From Pseudoalteromonas peptidolytica (GTDB lineage: Bacteria > Pseudomonadota > Gammaproteobacteria > Enterobacterales > Alteromonadaceae), in contig NZ_WEHZ01000008.1 of the NCBI RefSeq assembly GCF_012641745.1, positions 1 to 64,000 of the forward strand: a DNA stretch of 64,000 nt. Reading direction: 5' to 3'. Below are positions 17,343-25,251 of this stretch, in pieces. Below the pieces are notes generated by a model that was not told where the DNA came from, did not search any database, and saw only the letters and a list, made by a program, of their open reading frames with translations. The position numbers and the translations under genes were made by a program. Numbering within the stretch: position 1 is the stretch's first letter; every line of letters begins with the position of its first letter.

Positions 17343-18062
17343 ATGATGCGAACAATCAACCTTATACAGACCCTTATATTGGGTCTTGCCTTAACGACAA
17401 CACACTCGGTGGCCAAAGAGGTGGTGCAACTGGCAACGCATGACGCCTATCCGTACCACTACGTTGAAAACGAGCTGGTTAAAGGAAAGGTGATCCGTCA
17501 AGTTCAGTGCGCATTTAGCCGCATGGAAACTCCGTATCGTGCAGAATTTGATACTTGGGTAGAAGCTGAGCTTAAGTTGCGTACAGGTAAGCTGGACGCC
17601 ATTTTTGCTGTCGCGGGGAGTGAAGCAAGATCGCGCTATGGGAGTTTATCTACTGCCATCGCGAAAAAACACTTGTACTGGTATTTCTCTGGTGCTGAAA
17701 TGGATATCAGTGACAGCAACCCCTTGTATAAAAAATATAAAGTGGCAGCTGAGTTTGGTTCAGATGAATGGTTTGACATCAAACGTAAAGGCTACAACGT
17801 ACAAATGAAACCACGCAACGGACATGCGCTGTTAAAGTTGTTATTAGGTCATGAAGTCGATGCGATTTTAATCGATGAGCATGAATTTGAGTATGAGCTG
17901 GCCAAGTTTAAGCTACATAATACCAACTTTTCTCGGCGCGAGTATGGCACCATAGAACTGGGTGTTTTGTTCTCAAACGCCTTTTTAAAAGCGCGCCCCA
18001 CTTTTCTTGAGGCTTTTAATAGTGCCGCCTCAAATTGTCTTGTTGCCGATAATAGGAAGTAA
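17343..18062 (+). CDS. Periplasmic solute-binding-like protein (SBP family 3)
   Basis: The 239-aa protein has a signal peptide (residues 1 to about 24, 'SVAKE') and the two-lobe pattern of family 3 solute-binding proteins: 'LATHDAYPYHYVENELVKGKV', 'ELKLRTGKLDAIFAVAG', 'EFGSDEWFDIKRKGYNV', 'LLKLLLGHEVDAILIDEHEFEYEL'. No transporter genes are nearby. It is placed four bases after clpV and three before the FHA gene, so it is co-transcribed with T6SS core genes. It might sense a periplasmic ligand or cell-wall fragment for the secretion system, or be an accessory of the membrane complex; both are inference. Such a gene is not part of the standard T6SS core. Confidence 0.7.
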   Translation: MMRTINLIQTLILGLALTTTHSVAKEVVQLATHDAYPYHYVENELVKGKVIRQVQCAFSRMETPYRAEFDTWVEAELKLRTGKLDAIFAVAGSEARSRYGSLSTAIAKKHLYWYFSGAEMDISDSNPLYKKYKVAAEFGSDEWFDIKRKGYNVQMKPRNGHALLKLLLGHEVDAILIDEHEFEYELAKFKLHNTNFSRREYGTIELGVLFSNAFLKARPTFLEAFNSAASNCLVADNRK

Positions 18063-18065
18063 TAA

Positions 18066-18878
18066 ATGAATGCTGCAATGTTACAAGTCACAGAGTGTCC
18101 TGATGATGTTCGGCTACTCTCGAGAATGGCGACGGTTTCCAAGTCAGGGGTGGTGTTAGGCGCTTCAATCGAGTGTGACTTAATCTTACCTCACGCAGAA
18201 CAAGAGACGCAGCAGCATGACATCTACGCGCGCATCGAACAAGAAGCCGACAGTGGGCAGCTGCGCCTTTACACTGAAGTCGAAGGGGTGCGCTTAAATG
18301 GCCGTCCGCAGATCACACACTCTTCATCGTTGCTCTCTGATGGCGATATTATCGTCGTATTCGGTTACACCTTATTACTCTCAATGCAGCCTGAATTGTC
18401 AGCTGCGCCACTTACCACCGAACCAAAAGAAGAAGCTTTTTTTGATGTTATTGATGAGGTTGAGTTTGATGCTAGCAATATTTTTGCTGATCTAGAGACT
18501 GAACTGGAACAGATAAATACGCAAACAGAACAAGCGGAGCAAGCACCTTTTATAGAGTACCAACGAGAGCATGGCAATGCGGTAGAGTCAGAGAGTAGCG
18601 TCAATAATGCAGCTATTGAGCAAAAGCTAGATAAGCTACTTGAGGCCTCTCGCAGCCCGTGGCAGCAACAAAAACAAATGTTGTTGATGCTCGACCAAGT
18701 GATGGATGAGTTTCTCAAAGAGTTTGACCCACAGTTGATAGAGGAAATGGTGGGGCCACCTTCACGATGGAGTGGCAAGCACTGGACTGCATATAAGCAC
18801 TATTACACAAGAAAAATGAACGAAGGACACTTTAAGCGTCAGTTTAAAGCGTTATTAATCGAATGTATGCAAAAGTAA
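18066..18878 (+). CDS. T6SS-associated FHA-domain protein (Fha/TagH-like)
   Basis: The 270-aa protein begins with an FHA-like domain (about 25-100: 'KSGVVLGASIECDLILP', 'ARIEQEADSG', 'VRLNGRPQITHSSSLLSDGDIIVVFGY'). An acidic linker follows (about 110-185), then a C-terminal helical segment with 'PPSRWSGKHWTAYKHYYTRKMN'. FHA proteins bind phosphothreonine and relay Ser/Thr kinase signals to some T6SS. Here the canonical GR-S-H binding residues are only partly kept, and no PpkA-type kinase or PppA phosphatase gene is present in the cluster. Its C-terminus overlaps tssJ. Confidence 0.75.
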   Translation: MNAAMLQVTECPDDVRLLSRMATVSKSGVVLGASIECDLILPHAEQETQQHDIYARIEQEADSGQLRLYTEVEGVRLNGRPQITHSSSLLSDGDIIVVFGYTLLLSMQPELSAAPLTTEPKEEAFFDVIDEVEFDASNIFADLETELEQINTQTEQAEQAPFIEYQREHGNAVESESSVNNAAIEQKLDKLLEASRSPWQQQKQMLLMLDQVMDEFLKEFDPQLIEEMVGPPSRWSGKHWTAYKHYYTRKMNEGHFKRQFKALLIECMQK

Positions 18879-19375
18879 TTTTAGTTTCACTGTTGGTTTT
18901 TTTTATGGTGGGTTGCTCAAGTGCTGATCCGCTACAGCGCTTTTCGTTACCGATCCAACTACAGTTAGAGGCCAATGAAAAGCTGAACTGGGCAAACGAA
19001 GTCGCCAACCCAGTTGCTGTGCGTGTCTACCAGCTGACTAAGTCGGACAGGTTTATGCAGAGCGAGTTTATCTCTTTGTTTCAATCTGATACTAAGATCT
19101 TAGCGGAACAATTAATTGAAAAGCAGCGCTTGTATCCGGTGATGCCCAATACCAAACAACAAAAAACCCTTAAGCTGTTACCTGGGGTGAGGTATTTGGC
19201 GGTATTAGTAGAATTTAGTGATTATCAACAAGGCACAACCAAAGCGGTGATTGAAGTGCCAGAAGACGTATCTGAAAATACAGTGATTTGGCTGGGGCTC
19301 CAAGGGACTTCAATAAAGTTCTCTGTCATCCCACAACAAAGCTGGATGGATAGTTTGTTTAGTTGGGGAGCATAA
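18863..19375 (+). CDS. tssJ: T6SS outer-membrane lipoprotein TssJ
   Basis: The 170-aa protein has a lipoprotein signal with lipobox 'FMVGC' (Cys18) and the TssJ/VasD beta-sandwich pattern: 'LQLEANEKLNWANEVANPVAVRVYQLTKSDRFM...FISLF', later 'VRYLAVLVEFSDYQ' and the closing strands 'LQGTSIKFSVIPQ'. TssJ anchors the TssL-TssM complex to the outer membrane from its periplasmic face. It overlaps the FHA gene by 16 bases. Confidence 0.9.
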   Translation: MYAKVILVSLLVFFMVGCSSADPLQRFSLPIQLQLEANEKLNWANEVANPVAVRVYQLTKSDRFMQSEFISLFQSDTKILAEQLIEKQRLYPVMPNTKQQKTLKLLPGVRYLAVLVEFSDYQQGTTKAVIEVPEDVSENTVIWLGLQGTSIKFSVIPQQSWMDSLFSWGA

Positions 19376-19377
19376 CT

Positions 19378-20697
19378 TTGAGTAATAAAATTGTTTGGCG
19401 TGAGGGCACGTTTTTATATCCTCAGCACTTTCAGCAAATGGAAGCACACCTTGAAAATGTTACGCAACAATATAGTGCGTTGACAACTAGTGAATTTGCT
19501 CCCCATTGCGGTTTGGCACAGTTAAAGATCAATGAGGGGTTACTGAAGCTTGGTCAATTTTCGGTGATGTCATGTGAAGGGATATTACCAGACGGCCAGT
19601 ATTTTAAACTCAGTCATGAAATAGCATTTCAGATCCCCGCAGGGACGATAGACCAAATGGTTTATCTTGTTGTACCTGCTTATCTTGCTGGCAATAATAG
19701 CTTTGACAATGGTGCGTCTAACTCAAGGTATACCACAGAATTTGCGCGTGTGTTTGATTTTACCAACAATCAAGCTGCTGAGCTTGAAATTGAAACTGCA
19801 CGCTTAAATGTGGCGTTGAAGCTAGAGCAAGAAAATCTTGATGGTTTTGTGAAACTGGCGGTCGGGAAAGTATTAGAAGTGGGCAGCGACGGTGAAGTGG
19901 TGATAGATCGCGCCTTTATTCCTGATTGCTTGAGTATCGGGGCGGCCGATATTCTTCTGGAGCGAGTAAAGGAGCTAGAAACACTGGCTAATGCTAAGGT
20001 CAATCAGCTCCTGACACGCTTACAGTCTGTAGTGGATACGCAAAGTAACAGCGCGTGGTATAAAGAGCAGCAGCTATTGACGGTGATTTACCACTGGCTG
20101 CCTTGGCTGGAGGCTACACAGCGAACACAGCACTATAAGTTAGGTCGTTTTTACTTTGAACTTAAGCAGTTTGAAGCCGCACTACTGAGTATCGATTTTG
20201 AAATGCGTACCCCTTGGACACCGCTGACATTCGATAGCTTGTATGAGAAATTCCATACCGTACTGGCAAAAATCAAAGATAAATTGTCGATTACGCAGCA
20301 GCAAAATGTCATTGAGTATATCTGGGATAAATCCCTGTTTGATAGTCGCAGAATGTTGCTGGTTAAGGTGAAGCAACACGATATTAGTCAGACTAAACGC
20401 ATGGTAATTGCTGTAACTAGTCCGCAAAGCCTAGCTAAAGAGCTATTTACTACAGGGTTTAAGCTGGCGGGCAATAAAAGCATCATTAACTGTATAAAAA
20501 ATGCGACGCCAGGCGTGCGAGTCAGTGCGTTGCCTTATGCGCCACCAGAGTTAAAAGAGCAAGGTTCAACCGAATACTTTCAGATTGATTTGGACGATCC
20601 GCTGTGGGTAAAAATAGTAGACAACAAGGAGATGCTGGCACTACATATTGATGCCCGTATTCATGTCGATGACGTTAAATTATTTTTGATTAGTTAA
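19378..20697 (+). CDS. tssK: T6SS baseplate-to-membrane connector TssK
   Basis: I start the 439-aa protein at the TTG at 19378, which gives 'MSNKIVWREGTFLYPQHFQQME', the standard TssK N-terminus. GGGGAG (19365-19370) lies seven bases upstream; the more upstream TTG at 19363 would remove that site. A TTG start is unusual and may lower translation. TssK trimers link the baseplate wedges to the cytoplasmic domains of TssL/TssM and resemble phage receptor-binding proteins. The C-terminal head ('MLALHIDARIHVDDVKLFLI') is conserved. The stop overlaps the tssL start. Confidence 0.9.
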   Translation: MSNKIVWREGTFLYPQHFQQMEAHLENVTQQYSALTTSEFAPHCGLAQLKINEGLLKLGQFSVMSCEGILPDGQYFKLSHEIAFQIPAGTIDQMVYLVVPAYLAGNNSFDNGASNSRYTTEFARVFDFTNNQAAELEIETARLNVALKLEQENLDGFVKLAVGKVLEVGSDGEVVIDRAFIPDCLSIGAADILLERVKELETLANAKVNQLLTRLQSVVDTQSNSAWYKEQQLLTVIYHWLPWLEATQRTQHYKLGRFYFELKQFEAALLSIDFEMRTPWTPLTFDSLYEKFHTVLAKIKDKLSITQQQNVIEYIWDKSLFDSRRMLLVKVKQHDISQTKRMVIAVTSPQSLAKELFTTGFKLAGNKSIINCIKNATPGVRVSALPYAPPELKEQGSTEYFQIDLDDPLWVKIVDNKEMLALHIDARIHVDDVKLFLIS

Positions 20698-21866
20698 TGA
20701 TGAATACCGCCAGTTATACGGTGAACCAGTTTTCACTTGTAGATGAGAAAAATGCCGCGTTAAAAGACTTGCTAACAGAGTTTAGTTGGCAGGAAGAGGC
20801 ACTGTTACAACTTAGCTTACCATTGCTTGCGATGGTTGAGTCGGTATCGTCGTTAGAGGATGCTGCGGCACTAGAAAACTTTAGAGCCAATGTTATTACT
20901 GAGCTGAAAAGTATTAAACAAAGAGGAAGAGAGCGAACGGTATCGCCAGCATTGCTCGATAAACTCTGTTTTGTTTGGGCTGCTTTTTTTGATGAGCGAG
21001 TCAGTTACGGTTGTCATTTGGATACTACTCAGTGGCAAAACAAGACCCTAGTGAGCCAATTATTTGGGATCCGTAACAGTGGTGATACCTTCTTTAACCT
21101 AGTGTTTCAGCTGATGGAGTTTCCCAAAAAACATCTGGCACTGCTTAAAATCTGCTATCTCATTTTGCAGTTGGGCTTTAAAGGAAAGTATCACAACGGT
21201 CAGGTAACTGAGCTTAAAAAACTCACCGCAGAGGTAAGCTTTGCACTAACTGAGCTTGGTGCATTCAAACTATCACTGGAAGCACCTGCTCCTCCAGCTC
21301 AAAAATTAGGCCGAAACATAGGGCTGTTTACCGGGATCTCACCACTGAGCTTTTGGTTCACTTTCATGGCGCTGATGATCACTGGCTTGCTTATTTATAA
21401 CCAGTATTTTGGTGAAATCTATGCGCAGCAGAACCAAGAATACCAAGAAATGGCGGGAGATACTTTTTTGCATATCCAGCAGTTGCAGCCGAAAAAAATG
21501 TTCATCGAAAACGCGAGGTTTTATGATGGCCGACAAATACAGCAACTTGACACTACAGTGCCTAGTGATCCGTCATTACAGCAGTCACAAGCACAAGTTG
21601 CGCTAGAGCATAGTCAGTCAGATTTGATGATGACATCAGAGGCAGCGACTCGTTACTTAGTGCAAATTGGCGCGTTTAAAAATATGGCTCGGGCGCAGAA
21701 GTTGAAGCAGGAATGTGACAATGCACGCTACCCCTTAGTTATCGAAGAAGTCGGACAAAGCCAATTTGTTGGCTTTATTGCCAATGGTTTTACCCAAGCG
21801 AAAGAGGTGAGTCAGTTCTTTGCCGAAAGTTGTAATATTTCACCCTACATCAAGGAGTATCAGTGA
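20697..21866 (+). CDS. tssL: T6SS inner-membrane protein TssL with C-terminal SPOR-like domain
   Basis: The 389-aa protein has the DotU/IcmH cytoplasmic domain (about 15-190, with 'FVWAAFFDERVSYG...WQNKTLVSQLFG...FF') and one membrane span near 217-235 ('FWFTFMALMITGLLIYNQYF'). A periplasmic tail ends in a SPOR-like domain at about 318-385 ('TRYLVQIGAFKNMARAQKLKQE', 'FVGFIANGFTQAKEVSQFF'). SPOR domains bind denuded peptidoglycan, so this TssL could anchor the membrane complex to the wall itself. I see no separate TagL-like OmpA protein in the cluster, which fits. Its ATG overlaps the tssK stop, and its stop overlaps the tssM GTG. Confidence 0.85.
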   Translation: MMNTASYTVNQFSLVDEKNAALKDLLTEFSWQEEALLQLSLPLLAMVESVSSLEDAAALENFRANVITELKSIKQRGRERTVSPALLDKLCFVWAAFFDERVSYGCHLDTTQWQNKTLVSQLFGIRNSGDTFFNLVFQLMEFPKKHLALLKICYLILQLGFKGKYHNGQVTELKKLTAEVSFALTELGAFKLSLEAPAPPAQKLGRNIGLFTGISPLSFWFTFMALMITGLLIYNQYFGEIYAQQNQEYQEMAGDTFLHIQQLQPKKMFIENARFYDGRQIQQLDTTVPSDPSLQQSQAQVALEHSQSDLMMTSEAATRYLVQIGAFKNMARAQKLKQECDNARYPLVIEEVGQSQFVGFIANGFTQAKEVSQFFAESCNISPYIKEYQ

Positions 21867-24800
21867 AGACCCCATTAGCTCGTTTATGGATCGGTGCATC
21901 CATCATGTTATTGGCTATGCTGCTCGTAATAATGACTTTTTTATTAACGTTGGCGACCCACTGGTATTGGCTTGGAGCACTGCTTGCGCTGGTGAGTTTA
22001 CTGGTGATTTATGTACCGAGTATTAACCGCTTTGTGGTGGGAAGATACCAAAGAAGAAACTTTTTTAAGCAATATTCCACCCTTTATCAGCGGATTGCGA
22101 AAAAGCTGAAGCTAAGTGGAAATATTTATAAAACGGCTTGGTATCTGGTTATTTCAGAAGGTAATACCAGCGACTCATTTGCTCAATTTAACCGCGTTAA
22201 ACTCAATGGAATGCCGGCCAATATTACGGTCTACCATGTTCAAGGAGCACTGATTTGGCATGTTCAAGCTAAAGTTGAGGAGCAGCAGCACTTTTTGGCG
22301 TGGTTAAGCTTTATTCGTGCCAAGCAGCCACTAAATGGTGTATTGCTACTGAGTGATGCGTTTAGCGTGATCCAGCGCTCGCAAAAAGCAAAACAAGAGT
22401 TTATTGCAGACTTTAAAGCTCGCCTTGAATCTATCTACTTACGAAGTGGTTATCCTGTTCCGGCGCATTTGTTCTTATGTGGTATTAACAAACTTGATGG
22501 TATTGCTGAAAGCCTCAATGAGCGCGTTGAGCTTGCTGATCTCTCTATTTACTTTTCTGAGCAAGGGTTACAGTCATCTCAGGCGCTCAGTGAAGCTTAT
22601 GACTTGTTATTTAAAAAGCTATTTGCCAACAACCTGCAACAAGTATCGTTGCAGTTAGATGATGAATTTAAACGTAAGCAGCTGCTAGGGCCGATGCAAC
22701 TGCAGTATTTAAAGCTTGCGGTGTCACACTTTATTGATGAGCTGGCTGATTTTAATGGTCAGGTATTACCGTACAAAATTGAAAGTTTTCATCTTGTTGA
22801 GTCGGAAGGCGGGCAGCAACGTGTCAATCTTGCAACGGCTCATACATTAATTGAGGTCAACCAGTCTTTACTGCCAGTCGTAGCTGAAACCACCTTAAAA
22901 CCCAAAGCAGAAATCACAAAAACGTTTACCAACCAAGTACTGCCATTAGCGCATTTAGCACCAGTAAATAAATGGAAGATCTGGCGTCATAGTTTTCGTC
23001 AGCTTGTTATGCTTGGTACCGCAGGGGCGGTATTGACAGGCTCTGCGTGGATCGGGTGGCAAGCCTATGATTATAACCAATCGTTGCATCAAGAGTTTAG
23101 TCAGTTACATCAAGACTATAAGTATATTTTAAACAAAGAAGCGATCAGCTTTGATGAGCTAGATTCACTGATTGAGCCGCTCACCTTGCTACAATCTGGC
23201 TATAGAGCGTTTTCTCAAAGTAAAGCGCACAAACCTTGGTATGTATTTCCTTTTTTGGCTTCTATTGATCGAGAAGAGCATTATCGAGATTTATATCAAC
23301 AGCAATTAGCCACCACACTAGAGCCAACATTGAGTAAATACCTGGAACAAGAACTCTTTGTTTACTTAGAATTAGAAGATTACCTTAATGTGATCAATGT
23401 GAAGGATATCTATCTATCATTTGCGCAAGCAGAAAATAAAGCACAAGTAGAAAAGCACCTCGCAAAGTCGTTAGCGCAAAGTGGTATGCTAGACGATACA
23501 CAAATTCAGACCGTGTTGAGCCTAATTGATGACCTATACCTACTTGGTTACAACAAGATAGATACCAACGAAGAATTATTGGCACTGATTGATTCACAGC
23601 TTGCACTGCAAGACACTAATCAGCTTATGTATGAATATGTTAAGCAGTTACCTGAATTTGCTAAGTTAATTGACATTAGGCCGACGCTTTTAGCAAAGCA
23701 TAACAACCATGTGAGCTTGTTTGGAGTCTCGCGCGAAAATACCCAATTTCTCGTACCTGAACTATTTACTCCCAAGGCATTACAGCAGCTGTCGTTTTTA
23801 CCAGAGTCTGCATTTATGCAGAAACTAGTGCAAGACAATCATGGTCTGTTTCAACAAACACCTTCTAAGCGTGAACTTGCCCGCATTGGTAATTATATTA
23901 AATTTAGTTATATCAATGACTATATCAGTTTTTGGCGGCAGTATTATTCAGGGATCCATCTTGTACCTGAGCTGTCGTTAGAGGTGTTGCTGTCTGAACT
24001 TACAGAAAGTGAACAGTCTCCGTTATTACAACTTTACACGACATTGCGAGCGTACGTATACGTCCAGTCCATTGATGTGCCTAGTACAGAACAATCGCAA
24101 GTATCGGCTGCGAATGCACCAAAAAAACTGGCGGCTAAAGTACAAAAAGCGCAGCAGTTGGCTGACAAAGCCAATGCAACGTTAAATAAAGCGTTGTTGC
24201 TGGAGATAGAACAGGCCAAGGAGTTTAACGAGATTGCAGGAAAGATCCGCCAAGCATTTTCTAGTAGTCCAATTCTCGTACAAAGTGCAGATGTATTAGC
24301 AGCAGAGTACCAAGTCTTTGTTGCTGAATTAAAAGCATTAAAAGATTGGAAAGCTCAAGCTGATAGTACGGTGTTTCCTGGTCAAACATATTTTGAGCAG
24401 CTTAACGACCCCACTAACTTTAAAGACTTTTCTGGACTTTGGTTAAGTCGTTATGATGAGCCTTTGATGGCTGAACTTGTTGAACAGGTGCTGCGTGAAA
24501 CCACTACCCATGTTAAGCGTAAGGTCTCTGAATACTTACAACAACAATGGCAGCAAGATGTGGTAACCCCGTACCGCAATAATGTAGCTGCTTATTACCC
24601 ATTTAATAAGTCTGGTGAAGATTTGAAACTGAGTGCACTGGCTGCATTCTTTGCACCAAATAGTGCTATTAGTGATTTTGATAAACAAATACTGGCACAA
24701 TTTGTAACGGTTGGTGACGTGCTTGAATTACCCGTATTTGGACGACAGGCAAGCCTAACCATCGCACCGGATGTCACCCAGTTCTTGTCAACGTATCGTC

Positions 24801-25225
24801 AACTACAACAAACACTTTATGGCCAAGATGGGAATTTGAAGTTTACTATTACCGTAGCGCCAAAAGCTATGTCTGCTGCCTTAAGTGAGTTTTTGCTCCG
24901 GGTGGGAGAGCGTAAATTGAGCTACACGCATGGGCCTCTAGTGGAGACTCAGTTTGTGTGGCCAGAAAATTTCTCAGAGCAGTCTTTACAGCTGATATTA
25001 ACCGATCTTAACAACCAAAAATTGACACAAACCTTTGAAGGGGTGTGGTCGCCCATGCGATTAATAGAGCGCTTTCAGCAACACACAGGACAAGATGCGA
25101 TTGAGATAAGTACACAACAAGGCGCATCTGTGGTGTTTAATATTAAAGGCGCTGGTGATAACAGCAGCTTACTGAGTCCTGAATTTTTTGCTCGGCTGTC
25201 AGTGCCAAGTACCGTTTTACAGTGA
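21863..25225 (+). CDS. tssM: T6SS membrane protein TssM (IcmF), Walker A degenerate
   Basis: The 1120-aa protein has two N-terminal membrane spans (about 8-55), a cytoplasmic NTPase-like domain, a third span near 375-395 ('GTAGAVLTGSAWIGW') and a large periplasmic part ending in the TssJ-binding beta domain. Start is GTG (21863) within GTGA overlapping tssL, with AAGGAG eight bases upstream. Where most TssM proteins have 'GxxGxGKT' after 'WYLVI', this one has 'WYLVISEGNTSDSFAQF', so Walker A is lost; the usual 'T/NKxD' region is 'CGINKLDG'. Nucleotide hydrolysis is therefore unlikely. TssM spans the envelope and forms the channel through which the tube is fired. Confidence 0.9.
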   Translation: MKTPLARLWIGASIMLLAMLLVIMTFLLTLATHWYWLGALLALVSLLVIYVPSINRFVVGRYQRRNFFKQYSTLYQRIAKKLKLSGNIYKTAWYLVISEGNTSDSFAQFNRVKLNGMPANITVYHVQGALIWHVQAKVEEQQHFLAWLSFIRAKQPLNGVLLLSDAFSVIQRSQKAKQEFIADFKARLESIYLRSGYPVPAHLFLCGINKLDGIAESLNERVELADLSIYFSEQGLQSSQALSEAYDLLFKKLFANNLQQVSLQLDDEFKRKQLLGPMQLQYLKLAVSHFIDELADFNGQVLPYKIESFHLVESEGGQQRVNLATAHTLIEVNQSLLPVVAETTLKPKAEITKTFTNQVLPLAHLAPVNKWKIWRHSFRQLVMLGTAGAVLTGSAWIGWQAYDYNQSLHQEFSQLHQDYKYILNKEAISFDELDSLIEPLTLLQSGYRAFSQSKAHKPWYVFPFLASIDREEHYRDLYQQQLATTLEPTLSKYLEQELFVYLELEDYLNVINVKDIYLSFAQAENKAQVEKHLAKSLAQSGMLDDTQIQTVLSLIDDLYLLGYNKIDTNEELLALIDSQLALQDTNQLMYEYVKQLPEFAKLIDIRPTLLAKHNNHVSLFGVSRENTQFLVPELFTPKALQQLSFLPESAFMQKLVQDNHGLFQQTPSKRELARIGNYIKFSYINDYISFWRQYYSGIHLVPELSLEVLLSELTESEQSPLLQLYTTLRAYVYVQSIDVPSTEQSQVSAANAPKKLAAKVQKAQQLADKANATLNKALLLEIEQAKEFNEIAGKIRQAFSSSPILVQSADVLAAEYQVFVAELKALKDWKAQADSTVFPGQTYFEQLNDPTNFKDFSGLWLSRYDEPLMAELVEQVLRETTTHVKRKVSEYLQQQWQQDVVTPYRNNVAAYYPFNKSGEDLKLSALAAFFAPNSAISDFDKQILAQFVTVGDVLELPVFGRQASLTIAPDVTQFLSTYRQLQQTLYGQDGNLKFTITVAPKAMSAALSEFLLRVGERKLSYTHGPLVETQFVWPENFSEQSLQLILTDLNNQKLTQTFEGVWSPMRLIERFQQHTGQDAIEISTQQGASVVFNIKGAGDNSSLLSPEFFARLSVPSTVLQ

Positions 25226-25251
25226 TTAATCTACTTCAATAAGGTATCAAT

